From assembly GCA_028714875.1 (NCBI GenBank), contig JAQTLN010000021.1:1-64000 (forward strand): a DNA stretch of 64,000 nucleotides. The letters are read 5' to 3'. The stretch is from Gallionellaceae bacterium (lineage in GTDB: Bacteria; Pseudomonadota; Gammaproteobacteria; Burkholderiales; Thiobacillaceae). The notes under the pieces were generated by a model. That model had not been told where the DNA came from, searched no databases, and saw nothing but the letters and a program-made list of their open reading frames with translations. Both the position numbers and the translations under genes were made by a program. Each line of letters begins with the position of its first letter. The stretch's first letter is position 1. This document shows, one piece after another, positions 56,934-64,000 of the stretch.

Positions 56934-57670
56934 TACAAGGTCAGGCGCAGCATTTCCTTGAGCAAGGGCACGGAAACAGGGCGTTTACGGCTCAAAGAAA
57001 AGGTGTCGAGGGCATCCACTGTGGCGAGCAGGCGCGGCAGGTCGCGACGTGTGTGGGTGAGCAGGTAACGGGTCACTTCTTCCGGCAAGCGCAGGCCGCG
57101 CCCCTCGGCGCGGATTACCAGGGCGGCGGCCTTGTCGACGTCGGACAGGGGCAGCAGGCGGAACACCAGGCCTTGCGCCAGGCGCGTGGCCAGGTCGGGC
57201 CGCAAACCATGCGGTGCCCCCGGCTCGGAAAATACGCCCGAGCCGCCCTCCAGGGGGGCCAAGTCGTTCTCGGGGCGGCCCGGCGAACGACTTGTGAGTT
57301 GCGCCGGCGGCAGGGTGCCGCTGGCGAGCAGCAGGCCGCCTTGTTCGCGCGCCGAGTTGATCAGGCCGAACAGGCGAATCTGGTTGTCCGCGTCGAGCGC
57401 CTCCACGTCGTCCACCGCCAGGGCGGGAGTCGGCGGCTCCGGCAGCGTTTCGCCGGCGCGGAACAAGGCCGCGCCCACCGCGCCGGCCCAGGCTCGCAAC
57501 AGATGGCTTTTCCCCACCCCCGCTTCGCCCCAGAGGTAGAGCAGAGGCTCACACGCGGCGCCGGGCACATGGGCATGCAACGCCGCCAGCGCCTCGACAT
57601 TCTGGCCGGGCAGGTAGTTGCTGAAATCGGGGGGGGAGTCGGGACGGAGGTCGAGGATCAATTGCCGCAT
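56933..57670 (-). CDS. hda: DnaA regulatory inactivator Hda with an in-frame insertion
   Basis: 245 residues starting MRQLILDLRPDSPPDFSNYLPGQN. Walker A WGEAGVGKSHLLRAW, Walker B-like ALAVDDVEAL, box VII region LRPDLATRLAQGLVFRL. It promotes ATP hydrolysis by DnaA with the beta clamp; the N-terminal QLILDL matches a clamp-binding motif. Between LPPAQL and LRPDL are about 30 extra residues (about 125-153, TSRSPGRPENDLAPLEGG...) encoded by a palindromic repeat. The insertion lies just before the arginine-finger segment. Confidence 0.85.
   Translation of the reverse strand: MRQLILDLRPDSPPDFSNYLPGQNVEALAALHAHVPGAACEPLLYLWGEAGVGKSHLLRAWAGAVGAALFRAGETLPEPPTPALAVDDVEALDADNQIRLFGLINSAREQGGLLLASGTLPPAQLTSRSPGRPENDLAPLEGGSGVFSEPGAPHGLRPDLATRLAQGLVFRLLPLSDVDKAAALVIRAEGRGLRLPEEVTRYLLTHTRRDLPRLLATVDALDTFSLSRKRPVSVPLLKEMLRLTL
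57210..57296. repeat. palindrome-containing insertion inside hda
   Basis: CAAGTCGTT...AACGACTTG (57260-57294) surrounds CTCGGGGCGGCCCGGCG, next to GGTGCCCCCGGCTCGGAAAATACGCCCGAGCCGCC, a second inverted pair. The insert is in frame. Confidence 0.72.
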
Positions 57671-57756
57671 GGGTGCGATTTTAGCAGTGAGCGGCTCACA
57701 CTCGCCTAAGTGGGCGGCGCGCTAAAATGCCGTCAGTCAGCTTTCGGAATATCGCC

Positions 57757-58233
57757 ATGATCAGGTTGCTCCTCTTTTACTTGTTGTTCGCCGTTGGCGC
57801 CGCCCAGGCGGGTGAACTGTATCGCTGGGTGGATGAACGCGGCGCGGTCTCCTACTCCGATCAGCCACCGCCGCCCAGCGCGAAGAAAGCGCAGAAGCTC
57901 AAAGGCAAGGGCAATGTGGTCGAGGTGGACAAGAGCTCATACGAACTCAAACAGGCGAAGAATCTGAGCCCGGTCACGCTGTATGTCACCGCCTGCGGCC
58001 AGTTCTGCGACCAGGCCACGGATTTCCTGAAGCAGCGCGGTATTCCCTACACCCCGAAAGACCCGTCCAAGGAACTTGAGATCGCGGTCGAGCTGAAGAA
58101 ACTGACCGGCGCCGTCGATGTGCCGGTCATCGTGGTGGGCGGCAGCCACTTCAAGGGCTTCGACGCCGCCACCTGGGGTCGTCTGCTGGACGCGGCGAAT
58201 TATCCCAGGGCGAGTGAAGGGAAAGGCAAGTGA
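57757..58233 (+). CDS. DUF4124 plus glutaredoxin-like periplasmic protein
   Basis: 158 residues: signal MIRLLLFYLLFAVGAAQA, a DUF4124 segment ELYRWVDERGAVSYSDQPPPP (about 20-42), then a glutaredoxin-like domain VTLYVTACGQFCDQATDFLKQRGIPYTPKDPSK with CxxxC rather than CxxC and the cis-Pro loop DVPVIVVGGSHFKGF. Probably periplasmic. Redox function is uncertain because the active-site spacing is unusual. The track start ten codons earlier is less likely. Confidence 0.8.
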   Translation: MIRLLLFYLLFAVGAAQAGELYRWVDERGAVSYSDQPPPPSAKKAQKLKGKGNVVEVDKSSYELKQAKNLSPVTLYVTACGQFCDQATDFLKQRGIPYTPKDPSKELEIAVELKKLTGAVDVPVIVVGGSHFKGFDAATWGRLLDAANYPRASEGKGK

Positions 58234-58241
58234 GCGAATTC

Positions 58242-58320
58242 GTAGCGCCGGCATCCTTGCCGGCAGGCCCGCCGCGAGGCGGGCTTTCAGCCCGTTTGCC
58301 GGCAAGCGGGCCGGCACTAC
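58242..58320. repeat. GTAGCGCCGGC-family palindrome
   Basis: GTAGCGCCGGCATCCTTGCCGGCAGGCCCGCC ... GTTTGCCGGCAAGCGGGCCGGCACTAC with an inner GCCCGCCGCGAGGCGGGC hairpin. It sits between the DUF4124 gene and the asparagine-synthase-like gene. Confidence 0.87.
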
Positions 58321-58363
58321 CGTCAGAGCAACAAACCAATTACCTACATAGAGGCAACATACG

Positions 58364-60163
58364 ATGCGCGGTTTGATGGGTTGGCTGGGCACGGCGCCCG
58401 ATGGCACTTTCGAGGCGATGTGGAAAGGCGCCGGCCGGCCGCTACCGTTGAGTCTGGAGCGGAAAGCCACCGCGGCCGCGACCCTGGCCGCCTGGGGCGG
58501 CAACCTGCACAGGGAAGCGGGCGTGGCCTGCGTTATCGCCGGGCGTCCCTATTTCAATGATCCCGAATTGCAGGCGCTGCCCGCTGCCGTGGCCTTGGCC
58601 CGGCTCTGGCGCGCGCACGGCAACGACGCGCCGGCCCACATCCACGGCAGTTTTTCCCTGGCGGTGATCGACCAAGACCAGGATTGCGTCTTCCTGGCGC
58701 TCGATCGCATCGGCGACCACGCCCTGGCCTTCGCCGCCCGCCCCGACGGCTGCGTGTTCGCCAGCCGCGCCGATCTGGTGGCGGCGCATCCGGCGCTGGG
58801 ACGCAGCCTCGACCCGCAGGGCCTGTTCAACTACCTCTATTTCCACGTCGTGCCGTCGCCCGGCAGCGTCTATCAGGGAGTGGAAAAACTGCTGCCCGGC
58901 CAGTGGGCGCGGTGCAAGGGCGGAACAGTCACACGCGGCTTCTACTGGGCGTTGAAATACCGCGACCAGCCGCGCCACGACTTCGAGGCGCAGAAAACAC
59001 GCTTCCTAGATCTGATCCGCGACAGCGTGAAACGCGCCAAGGGCGACGACGAGGTCGCCACCTTCCTTTCCGGCGGCACCGACAGTTCCACCGTCTCCGG
59101 CATGTTGAAGCGGGTCGCCGGACAGGCGCGCACCTATTCCATCGGCTTTCCGGCGGCGGGCTTCGACGAGATGGAATACGCCCGTCTCGCCGGCAAACAC
59201 TTCGGCCTGGACATGTGCGAGTACTACATGCAGCCGGCCGACATCATGGAAGCGCTACCGATCATCGCCGGCCATTACGACGAACCGTTCGGCAACGACT
59301 CCGCCGTGCCCGCCTATTTCTGCGCCAAGCTGGCGGCGGCCGACGGCCACAAGATCATGCTGGCCGGCGACGGCGGCGACGAGTACTTCGGCGGCAATGC
59401 GCGTTACGCCAAGCAGAAGGTGTTCGAGGCTTACCACAAGCTGCCCGGCTTCCTGCGCGGCGGCCTGATCGAACCCCTGGCCAACCTGCCCGGCCTGAGC
59501 GCGCTCGGGCCGGGGCGCAAGCTGCAAAGCTATCTGCGCCAAGCCAACACCCCATTGCCGGAACGCATGGAGTCGTACAACTTCATCTACCGGCAACCGC
59601 TGAACGACATGTTCGCGGCGGATTTCCTCGCCAGTGTTGACGAGCAGCAGCCGCACACCTGGCTGAAGGAGGTATACGACCGCGCCGATTCCGCGTCCTA
59701 CATCAACCGCATGCTGCACCTGGACATCAAGTTCACGCTGGCCGACAACGACCTGCGCAAGGTGGGCGGTATGACCGAAGCGGCCGGCATCGAGGTGCGC
59801 TACCCGCTGATGGACGACGCCATCATCGACTTCTCCGGCGAAATTCCACCCGATTGGAAAGTGAAGGGGCAATACCTGCGCTGGTTCTTCAAGACCGCGC
59901 TGAAAGGCTTCCTGCCCGACGAAATCATCGACAAGAGCAAACACGGCTTCGGCCTGCCCTTCGGCGTCTGGGCCAAGGACTACGCCCCGCTGCGCGAACG
60001 CATAGAGGACCGCCTCTCCGACTTCCGCAAACGCGGCCTGCTCACCCCCACTTACATCGACCACCTGCGCAACGAACACATGTCCGGCCACGCCACCTAC
60101 TTCGGCAACATGCTCTGGGTGATGCTGATCCTGGAAGAATGGCTGGCGGCGCGCGGGCTGTGA
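58364..60163 (+). CDS. asparagine-synthase-like amidotransferase lacking the N-terminal cysteine
   Basis: 599 residues. N-terminal Ntn-type glutaminase-like domain (VIAGRPYFNDPELQAL, HIHGSFSLAVID, DRIGDHALAFA) and C-terminal synthase domain with PP-loop FLSGGTDSSTVSGML and AGDGGDEYFGGNARY. It starts MRGLMGWLG where active enzymes have Met-Cys-Gly, so glutaminase activity is unlikely; ammonia or another donor may be used. Similar proteins modify surface polysaccharides or make peptide-like products. Strong candidates for a partner are the polysaccharide genes at 42-51 kb, but this is inference. Confidence 0.8.
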   Translation: MRGLMGWLGTAPDGTFEAMWKGAGRPLPLSLERKATAAATLAAWGGNLHREAGVACVIAGRPYFNDPELQALPAAVALARLWRAHGNDAPAHIHGSFSLAVIDQDQDCVFLALDRIGDHALAFAARPDGCVFASRADLVAAHPALGRSLDPQGLFNYLYFHVVPSPGSVYQGVEKLLPGQWARCKGGTVTRGFYWALKYRDQPRHDFEAQKTRFLDLIRDSVKRAKGDDEVATFLSGGTDSSTVSGMLKRVAGQARTYSIGFPAAGFDEMEYARLAGKHFGLDMCEYYMQPADIMEALPIIAGHYDEPFGNDSAVPAYFCAKLAAADGHKIMLAGDGGDEYFGGNARYAKQKVFEAYHKLPGFLRGGLIEPLANLPGLSALGPGRKLQSYLRQANTPLPERMESYNFIYRQPLNDMFAADFLASVDEQQPHTWLKEVYDRADSASYINRMLHLDIKFTLADNDLRKVGGMTEAAGIEVRYPLMDDAIIDFSGEIPPDWKVKGQYLRWFFKTALKGFLPDEIIDKSKHGFGLPFGVWAKDYAPLRERIEDRLSDFRKRGLLTPTYIDHLRNEHMSGHATYFGNMLWVMLILEEWLAARGL

Positions 60164-60169
60164 CGAAAT

Positions 60170-60193
60170 GTAGCGCCGGCTTCCAGCCGGCTG
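60170..60193. repeat. short GTAGCGCCGGC-family repeat before lipB
   Basis: GTAGCGCCGGCTTCCAGCCGGCTG, the same ends as at 2395. It lies directly upstream of lipB and removes any obvious ribosome site. Confidence 0.82.
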
Positions 60194-60207
60194 TTTTGAC
60201 AACCGTC

Positions 60208-60813
60208 GTGCTACGCCGCCTCAGCCAGGTCGCCTACGAACCCACCTGGCGCGCCATGCAGGCCTTCACCGCCACGCGCCACGCCGACACCCCGGACGAA
60301 ATCTGGCTGCTCGAACACCCCCCCGTGTTCACCCAGGGCCAGGCCGGCAAACGTGAACACCTGCTCACCGACATCGGCATTCCCGTCATCCCCATCGACC
60401 GCGGCGGCCAAGTCACCTACCACGGCCCCGGCCAGGTCATCGCCTATCTCCTGATCGACCTGAAACGGCGCGGTTACGGCGTGCGCGAATTGGTGCGGCG
60501 CATGGAGCAGGCCCTCATCGACCTCCTGGCCGAACTCGGCATCGCCGCCGAACGCCGGGAGGGCGCCCCCGGCGTCTATGTAAACGGCGCCAAGATCGCC
60601 GCCCTCGGCCTGCGCGTGAAAGGCGGCTGCACCTATCACGGCCTCAGTCTCAACGTCGACCTCGCCCTCGCCCCGTTCCAGGCCATCAACCCCTGCGGTT
60701 ATGCCGGATTGGAAGTCACCCGCACGCGCGACCTGGGCGTCGCGGCGACCAGCGATGAAATCGCCGACAAACTCGCCCGGCATTTACTGGAAGTGCTCGA
60801 CTCGGACGGCTGA
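60208..60813 (+). CDS. lipB: octanoyltransferase LipB
   Basis: 201 residues from GTG 60208. It transfers octanoate from ACP to lipoyl domains. Motifs: IWLLEHPPVFTQGQAGK, PVIPIDRGGQVTYHGPGQVIAYLLIDL, catalytic Lys in KIAALGLRVKGGCTYHG and catalytic Cys in NPCGYAGLEVT. TTG 60196 is an alternative giving a slightly longer N-terminus (TTVVLRRL). Neither has a good ribosome site because a repeat sits directly upstream. The long track start inside the previous gene is rejected. Confidence 0.92.
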   Translation: MLRRLSQVAYEPTWRAMQAFTATRHADTPDEIWLLEHPPVFTQGQAGKREHLLTDIGIPVIPIDRGGQVTYHGPGQVIAYLLIDLKRRGYGVRELVRRMEQALIDLLAELGIAAERREGAPGVYVNGAKIAALGLRVKGGCTYHGLSLNVDLALAPFQAINPCGYAGLEVTRTRDLGVAATSDEIADKLARHLLEVLDSDG

Positions 60814-60819
60814 ACCCGA

Positions 60820-60915
60820 GTAGGCCAGGTTGGCGCGCAACGACTACCTGACGATCGTGCCGCTCAAGCTTTAGGTTGGATCGTCAGGTAGCGATAAAGC
60901 CGCAACCTGACCTAC
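60820..60915. repeat. nested palindrome between convergent lipB and trxC
   Basis: Outer arms GTAGGCCAGGTTG and CAACCTGACCTAC; inner arms CGACTACCTGACGATC and GATCGTCAGGTAGCG. A cruciform-like structure exactly between two converging genes, a plausible two-way terminator. Confidence 0.82.
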
Positions 60916-60930
60916 GCCACTGACGCCCGT

Positions 60931-61353
60931 TCAGGCGTGCCGCCGCAACCAATCCTCCAGTTGCTGCGCCGACAGCGCCCCGGACACCCGATCCACCTCG
61001 CGCCCGCCCTTGAACAACGCCAGGGTGGGAATGCTGCGGATGTTGTGCTGGCCGGCCAGCGCTTGCTCGGCCTCGGTGTTCACCTTGGCGAAGCGCACCC
61101 GGCCGGTATACCGGCCCGCCATCTGGGTGTAGGTCGGCGCGAACATCTTGCACGGCCCGCACCACGGCGCCCAGAAATCCACCAACACCGGCAAAGCGTC
61201 GCGCGAGACAAACTTGCCGAAGCTGCCGCCGTTCAATTCGATCGGCCGCGCGGGTAACACTTCGCCCCCGCACTTGCCGCACTTCGGGTGTTGTTGCAGC
61301 CGTTCTTCCGGCACGCGATTGACCGCGCCGCAGGCGGGACAGACGAGTTCCAT
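60931..61353 (-). CDS. trxC: thioredoxin 2 (TrxC) with N-terminal zinc motif
   Basis: 140 residues. N-terminal zinc ribbon CPACGAVNRVPEERLQQHPKCGKCGGEV, then a thioredoxin domain with active site WAPWCGPCKMFAP and cis-Pro region IRSIPTLALFKGG. A cytosolic disulfide reductant linked to oxidative stress. Starts MELVCPACG. Confidence 0.94.
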   Translation of the reverse strand: MELVCPACGAVNRVPEERLQQHPKCGKCGGEVLPARPIELNGGSFGKFVSRDALPVLVDFWAPWCGPCKMFAPTYTQMAGRYTGRVRFAKVNTEAEQALAGQHNIRSIPTLALFKGGREVDRVSGALSAQQLEDWLRRHA

Positions 61354-61616
61354 GAGGTGCTCCAGAGAGGTTCGAATGGAAGAGTAATGGCGGCCATCGC
61401 GGCGAAATCAAGCCAGGCTGTAGGTCGGGTTAGCGCTGCGTAACCCCACGTTTTCGCGATGCGGCTTACGCGATAGAACCGCTCACGCTCCTCCCGCTCG
61501 GTTTTCTCGGCGATGGCTTGCAGGATGAAGTTATGCGACGAGATACCGGCGCGTTGCGCCGCGCTGGTGACGCGAGCCTTCAGGTCTTCCGGCAGTCGGA
61601 TGCTGGTGGTGGACAT
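61233..61616 (-). pseudogene. ribbon-helix-helix antitoxin remnant cut by a repeat
   Basis: MSTTSIRLPEDLKARVTSAAQRAGISSHNFILQAIAEKTEREERERFY is a ParD/CopG-type antitoxin N-terminus with an excellent ribosome site (AGGAGGCAGCC). After about 50 codons the sequence enters a GTAGGTCGGGTTA-family repeat (61420-61450) and then runs out of frame across the start of trxC. No toxin gene remains. The DNA-binding part may still be made. Confidence 0.72.
61420..61450. repeat. partial GTAGGTCGGGTTA repeat
   Basis: GTAGGTCGGGTTAGCGCTGCGTAACCCCACG, half of the palindrome at 6781-6851, at the point where the antitoxin homology ends. Confidence 0.75.
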
Positions 61617-61761
61617 GGCTGCCTCCTGAGGTGCCGGCGCAGTGCAGCGCTCCAGTGCTACACGGGCGCAACCACCCTTACCCGGAATAAAGGGAACCAC
61701 GAATTCCCCAAATCCGGTTACAAATCACATCCCCCCAACCCTCTCCCTGGAGCCATCCCGT

Positions 61762-63009
61762 ATGAGTCACGCCAACCCCGCACTGCCCCATCCACTAGTC
61801 GCCACGCTGTGTGCTTTGATCCTTTTGGCCGTCCCGCTCGATGGCATCGCGGCTGCGTCCGGCAAGAAGAAAGTCCAGGCGGTGGGGAATGCCGGCAGCT
61901 GGGTGAAGCGCTTCAAGCCGGTCTATCTCGATACCGCCTGGTCGGCGGTCAATACCCGTGACGGCAATGTCGTGGTCGGCATCCAGACGCTCGGCGCCAG
62001 GGGTAGCCCCAACGACATGGTGCTGGCCAAGCTGGATTTGCGCGGCAAGCAGCTTTGGCAAGCGCGCGTGGCCGGCAGCGATGACGGCAGCGGCAGCCAA
62101 CCTTGCGAGATTCCCATGGCCTTGCGCGAGGCGGCCGATGGGGCGCTGCTGCTGGCGGGCAACCGCTGTCGGCAGTCGTGGCCGTATGCCTGGTTCGCCC
62201 GCCTCAGCCCGGAGGCGAAGCTGCTCTGGGAAGCCGCGCCGGATACGGACACCCCCATCGTTCCCGGCAAGTTTCCGGCGCAGTCCTATGGCTGGGATGT
62301 CGTCGAGTGGCCGGATGGGGGCGTGCTGGGCCTGGGGCTGCACACCGGGTCGATGGGCTTTTCCCTGTGGATGCTGGACATCGCGTCAGACGGCCGGGTG
62401 AACAAACAGCGGGCCGATTACAACGCCTTGTTCGACGAGTATTGGTGGGGTGTGAGCGCCGGCGCCGCCGACGGTCGGCGCGCGCGCGTCGCGTTCACGG
62501 TGGGCGAGAACCGGGGCGATACGCGGGTCGGCTGGCTGAGCCGCGATCTGGAGTTCAACGAGGAGACGCGCCATCCCACACCGGATTCCGATGAGGCGCG
62601 CGCGCTGCGAGCCACCCCGGATGGTGGTTATTGCCTGTTGTTGGCGCGGGATTACGCGCGAATCCTGGAACGCCGTGACGCCGCCGGCGCCCTGCTCTGG
62701 CAACACCCCATCGTCGACCACGGCACCCGCCTGTTGGCCTTGCGCGACGGCGGTTGCGTGGTCGGCGCCGGGCCGGAGTCCGGCGCGACGTCGCTGCGGC
62801 TGCGCAAATACGCAAAAGACGGCGAGGTGGCGTGGAGCCAGGAGATCGCCGGTCGCTGGACGCCGAAATCGTTGCTGGAAACCCCGGCGGGCGGCTTGAT
62901 CGTCACCGGCACCGAAGTCCCCGCGAACTACCGGGGCGCCACGGCCTATGTGATGCACATTGCCGCCGGCGACCTGGGCCGGGCGAACCTCAAGCCGCCC
63001 GGGCGTTGA
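61762..63009 (+). CDS. exported beta-propeller-like protein of unknown function
   Basis: 415 residues with a signal peptide (MSHANPALPHPLVATLCALILLAVPLDGIAAA). Repeating blades: DGNVVVGIQTLG...MVLAKLDLRGKQLWQARV, ALREAADGALLLAGNRC...WFARLSPEAKLLWEA, RATPDGGYCLLLARD...LERRDAAGALLWQHPI, TPAGGLIVTGTEV, a pattern seen in PQQ-like or delta-60-repeat propellers. Ligand and role unknown. The track's 40-codon extension is rejected because the chosen ATG begins the signal peptide. Confidence 0.75.
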   Translation: MSHANPALPHPLVATLCALILLAVPLDGIAAASGKKKVQAVGNAGSWVKRFKPVYLDTAWSAVNTRDGNVVVGIQTLGARGSPNDMVLAKLDLRGKQLWQARVAGSDDGSGSQPCEIPMALREAADGALLLAGNRCRQSWPYAWFARLSPEAKLLWEAAPDTDTPIVPGKFPAQSYGWDVVEWPDGGVLGLGLHTGSMGFSLWMLDIASDGRVNKQRADYNALFDEYWWGVSAGAADGRRARVAFTVGENRGDTRVGWLSRDLEFNEETRHPTPDSDEARALRATPDGGYCLLLARDYARILERRDAAGALLWQHPIVDHGTRLLALRDGGCVVGAGPESGATSLRLRKYAKDGEVAWSQEIAGRWTPKSLLETPAGGLIVTGTEVPANYRGATAYVMHIAAGDLGRANLKPPGR

Positions 63010-63016
63010 GCCTCGA

Positions 63017-63439
63017 TCAGTAGTCGAGACGAATCTCGATGCGGCTGTCCGCATCCGGCGCCTCGAAGGCGGCATCCTTGAATTGTGGCGGGCCGAACAG
63101 CTTGGGGTGGGTGCTCAGGCCGTGACCTTCTTTCGGGAACATGCCGAGGCGCAGGTCGAGTTTGCCGTTGCCGTTTTCATCGTGATAAACGATGACGGCG
63201 TAACGGCCGGCGGGCAAGCCGGGAAAAACCGCGTTGACTGTCCCGGCGGTGGCCGGCAACGCCAGTTTCGCGCGCGCCTTGTCCTCCTTGCGGAAGCCTT
63301 CATCGCGATCGAACAGCATCAGCCTGATTTCGCCTTCGCCGTTGCGAATGCCGTGCACGGCGACGGTCAAGTCGCCGGCGCCCACCTGGGCGGCGGCCAG
63401 CGCGGCGAGGGTGAATAGAACAAGTCCTGGTTTGGTCAT
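63017..63439 (-). CDS. DUF2141 periplasmic protein
   Basis: 140 residues: signal MTKPGLVLFTLAALAAAQVGAG, then the DUF2141 beta-sandwich: DLTVAVHGIRNGEGEIRLMLFDRDEGFRK, FPGLPAGRYAVIVYHDENGNGKLDLRLGMFPKEGHGLS. An acidic DENGNGKLD loop suggests calcium binding. Convergent with the propeller gene. The upstream 22 codons of the track are not supported. Confidence 0.82.
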   Translation of the reverse strand: MTKPGLVLFTLAALAAAQVGAGDLTVAVHGIRNGEGEIRLMLFDRDEGFRKEDKARAKLALPATAGTVNAVFPGLPAGRYAVIVYHDENGNGKLDLRLGMFPKEGHGLSTHPKLFGPPQFKDAAFEAPDADSRIEIRLDY

Positions 63440-63784
63440 CGTGGTTTGCGCGGTTTCCTGAACCGCGCCTCCATAGGTTCGTTGGTGAACTTCATCGGCG
63501 CTCAAGCGTACAGCGCGCCCGTCAAGGTGATGTGGTTTGTGTGGCGTCGGCTTCCATTACTGAAACGACGCCGGCTGGAAGCCGGTGCTGCACGGGCCAA
63601 ATCATTTCGGCACGAGTTGCGGCGGCGGACCCTGCGCAGAGGCAAACCATTCCAGTGCCGACTCGCACCGATTTGAACCAGCGCGCCTCGTTCGAGTGCG
63701 TTAACCGTATGGCACGCACCCGATTGATGCACATTTTGCTCGAATATCACCCAAGAACCCCGTAATGGTGCGGTTTGTGGCGCA
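63440..63784. other. gene-free upstream region of the nitrate transporter
   Basis: About 345 bp. It contains a partial GTAGCGCCGGC-family repeat (GACGCCGGCTGGAAGCCGGTGCTGCAC, 63568-63592) and, nearer the transporter, TGGTGC/GCAC-type half sites (for example TGATGCACATTTTGC near 63725 and ATGGTGCGG near 63764) that could bind NtrC or a similar activator. No convincing gene. Confidence 0.5.
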
Positions 63785-63800
63785 TGGCACGACTCCTGCT
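63785..63800 (+). promoter_or_regulatory. likely sigma-54 (-24/-12) promoter of the nitrate transporter
   Basis: TGGCACGACTCCTGCT: TGGCACG is a perfect -24 element and GG to GC spacing is exactly 10; the -12 is CTGCT rather than TTGCT. It lies about 40 bp before the start, suiting nitrogen-controlled expression. Confidence 0.75.
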
Positions 63801-63839
63801 TTAGCTCCCTTATCTTTTTGATGCACTCTGGAGCACATG

Positions 63840-64000
63840 ATGAACAAGGGATTCTGGAAATCCGGCCACACACCGACCTTGCTGTCCGCATTTCTTTATT
63901 TCGACCTGGCCTTCATGGTCTGGGTCCTACTCGGGCCGATGGGCGTGCAGATCGCCGCCGACCTGCAACTCACCCCGGCGCAGAAGGGCTTGATGGTGGC
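63840..64000 (+). CDS. NarK/NasA-type nitrate/nitrite transporter, N-terminal part (runs off the window)
   Basis: The visible 53 residues, MNKGFWKSGHTPTLLSAFLYFDLAFMVWVLLGPMGVQIAADLQLTPAQKGLMV, match the first helix and loop of MFS nitrate transporters (SAFLYFD..FMVWVLLGP). The second ATG is preferred because GGAG lies six bases before it. The sigma-54 promoter hints at an assimilatory (NasA-like) role. The rest is outside the window. Confidence 0.85.
   Translation, partial: MNKGFWKSGHTPTLLSAFLYFDLAFMVWVLLGPMGVQIAADLQLTPAQKGLMV

Noticed and set aside
59854-60207. Long N-terminal extension of lipB from the ORF track.
   Set aside because: It lies within the asparagine-synthase-like gene in another frame and then crosses a repeat; LipB proteins start near the GTG/TTG chosen.

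Overview
The window reads as about 64 kb of chromosome from a GC-rich Gram-negative bacterium, most likely a betaproteobacterium. The inference rests on gene content: a tkt-gap-pgk-pyk-fba cluster beside purC, dciA-secA, an MSHA-type pilus locus, exosortase-type PEP-CTERM proteins and a NarK/NasA-type transporter. No rRNA, tRNA, CRISPR array or intact insertion sequence was seen. Genus cannot be fixed from the sequence alone.

Layout. 1-340: the 3' end of a group II intron followed by the tail of a GNAT acetyltransferase gene. 370-9923 (minus): central carbon genes tkt, gap, pgk, pyk, fba, then a small unknown gene, purC and a Tas-type aldo-keto reductase. 10267-14792: an IMPase-family phosphatase, a thioredoxin-like protein, rsmE, argA and a PhnD-like binding protein. 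14919-18339: two cyclic-di-GMP enzymes (GGDEF-EAL and a DgcZ-like CZB-GGEEF). 18423-35477 (minus): a complete-looking MSHA pilus operon in the order mshE-G-A-C-D-O-P-Q-I-(pilN)-J-K-L-M-N. 35541-42104: trmL, a TPR protein, yggX, ubiE, hemF and a large divergent class A penicillin-binding protein. 42263-51039 (minus): a cell-surface polysaccharide region with two polymerase/ligase-type membrane proteins, two VanZ-like regions, an exported beta-helix protein and two PEP-CTERM proteins behind a likely sigma-54 promoter. 51015-64000: aroK, dciA, secA, several small conserved genes, a glycosyltransferase, hda, an asparagine-synthase-like protein, lipB, trxC, an antitoxin remnant, exported proteins and the start of a nitrate transporter behind a likely sigma-54 promoter.

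The most unusual feature is repeat invasion. At least ten families of short palindromic or tandem repeats are scattered between genes and also inside genes. In the msh operon nearly every insertion keeps the reading frame or the stop/start coupling. Four consecutive pilin-like genes carry repeat-derived prepilin leaders. A three-copy 83-bp array between mshI and the pilN-like gene forms a chain of 28-codon mini-ORFs, each linked by an ATGA overlap. An 81-codon ORF made of repeat bridges mshE and mshG, and the same element in the same frame extends the start of mshK. Similar in-frame insertions are visible in rsmE, hemF, mshN and hda. This resembles the protein-coding palindromic elements known in Rickettsia, although no relationship is claimed.

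Functional links: MshE carries an N-terminal region resembling the c-di-GMP-binding MshEN domain, so the two c-di-GMP enzymes next door are plausible regulators of the pilus. The polysaccharide and PEP-CTERM region points to an extracellular matrix or floc-forming lifestyle. Together these suggest a surface-attaching or aggregating environmental bacterium that may use nitrate.
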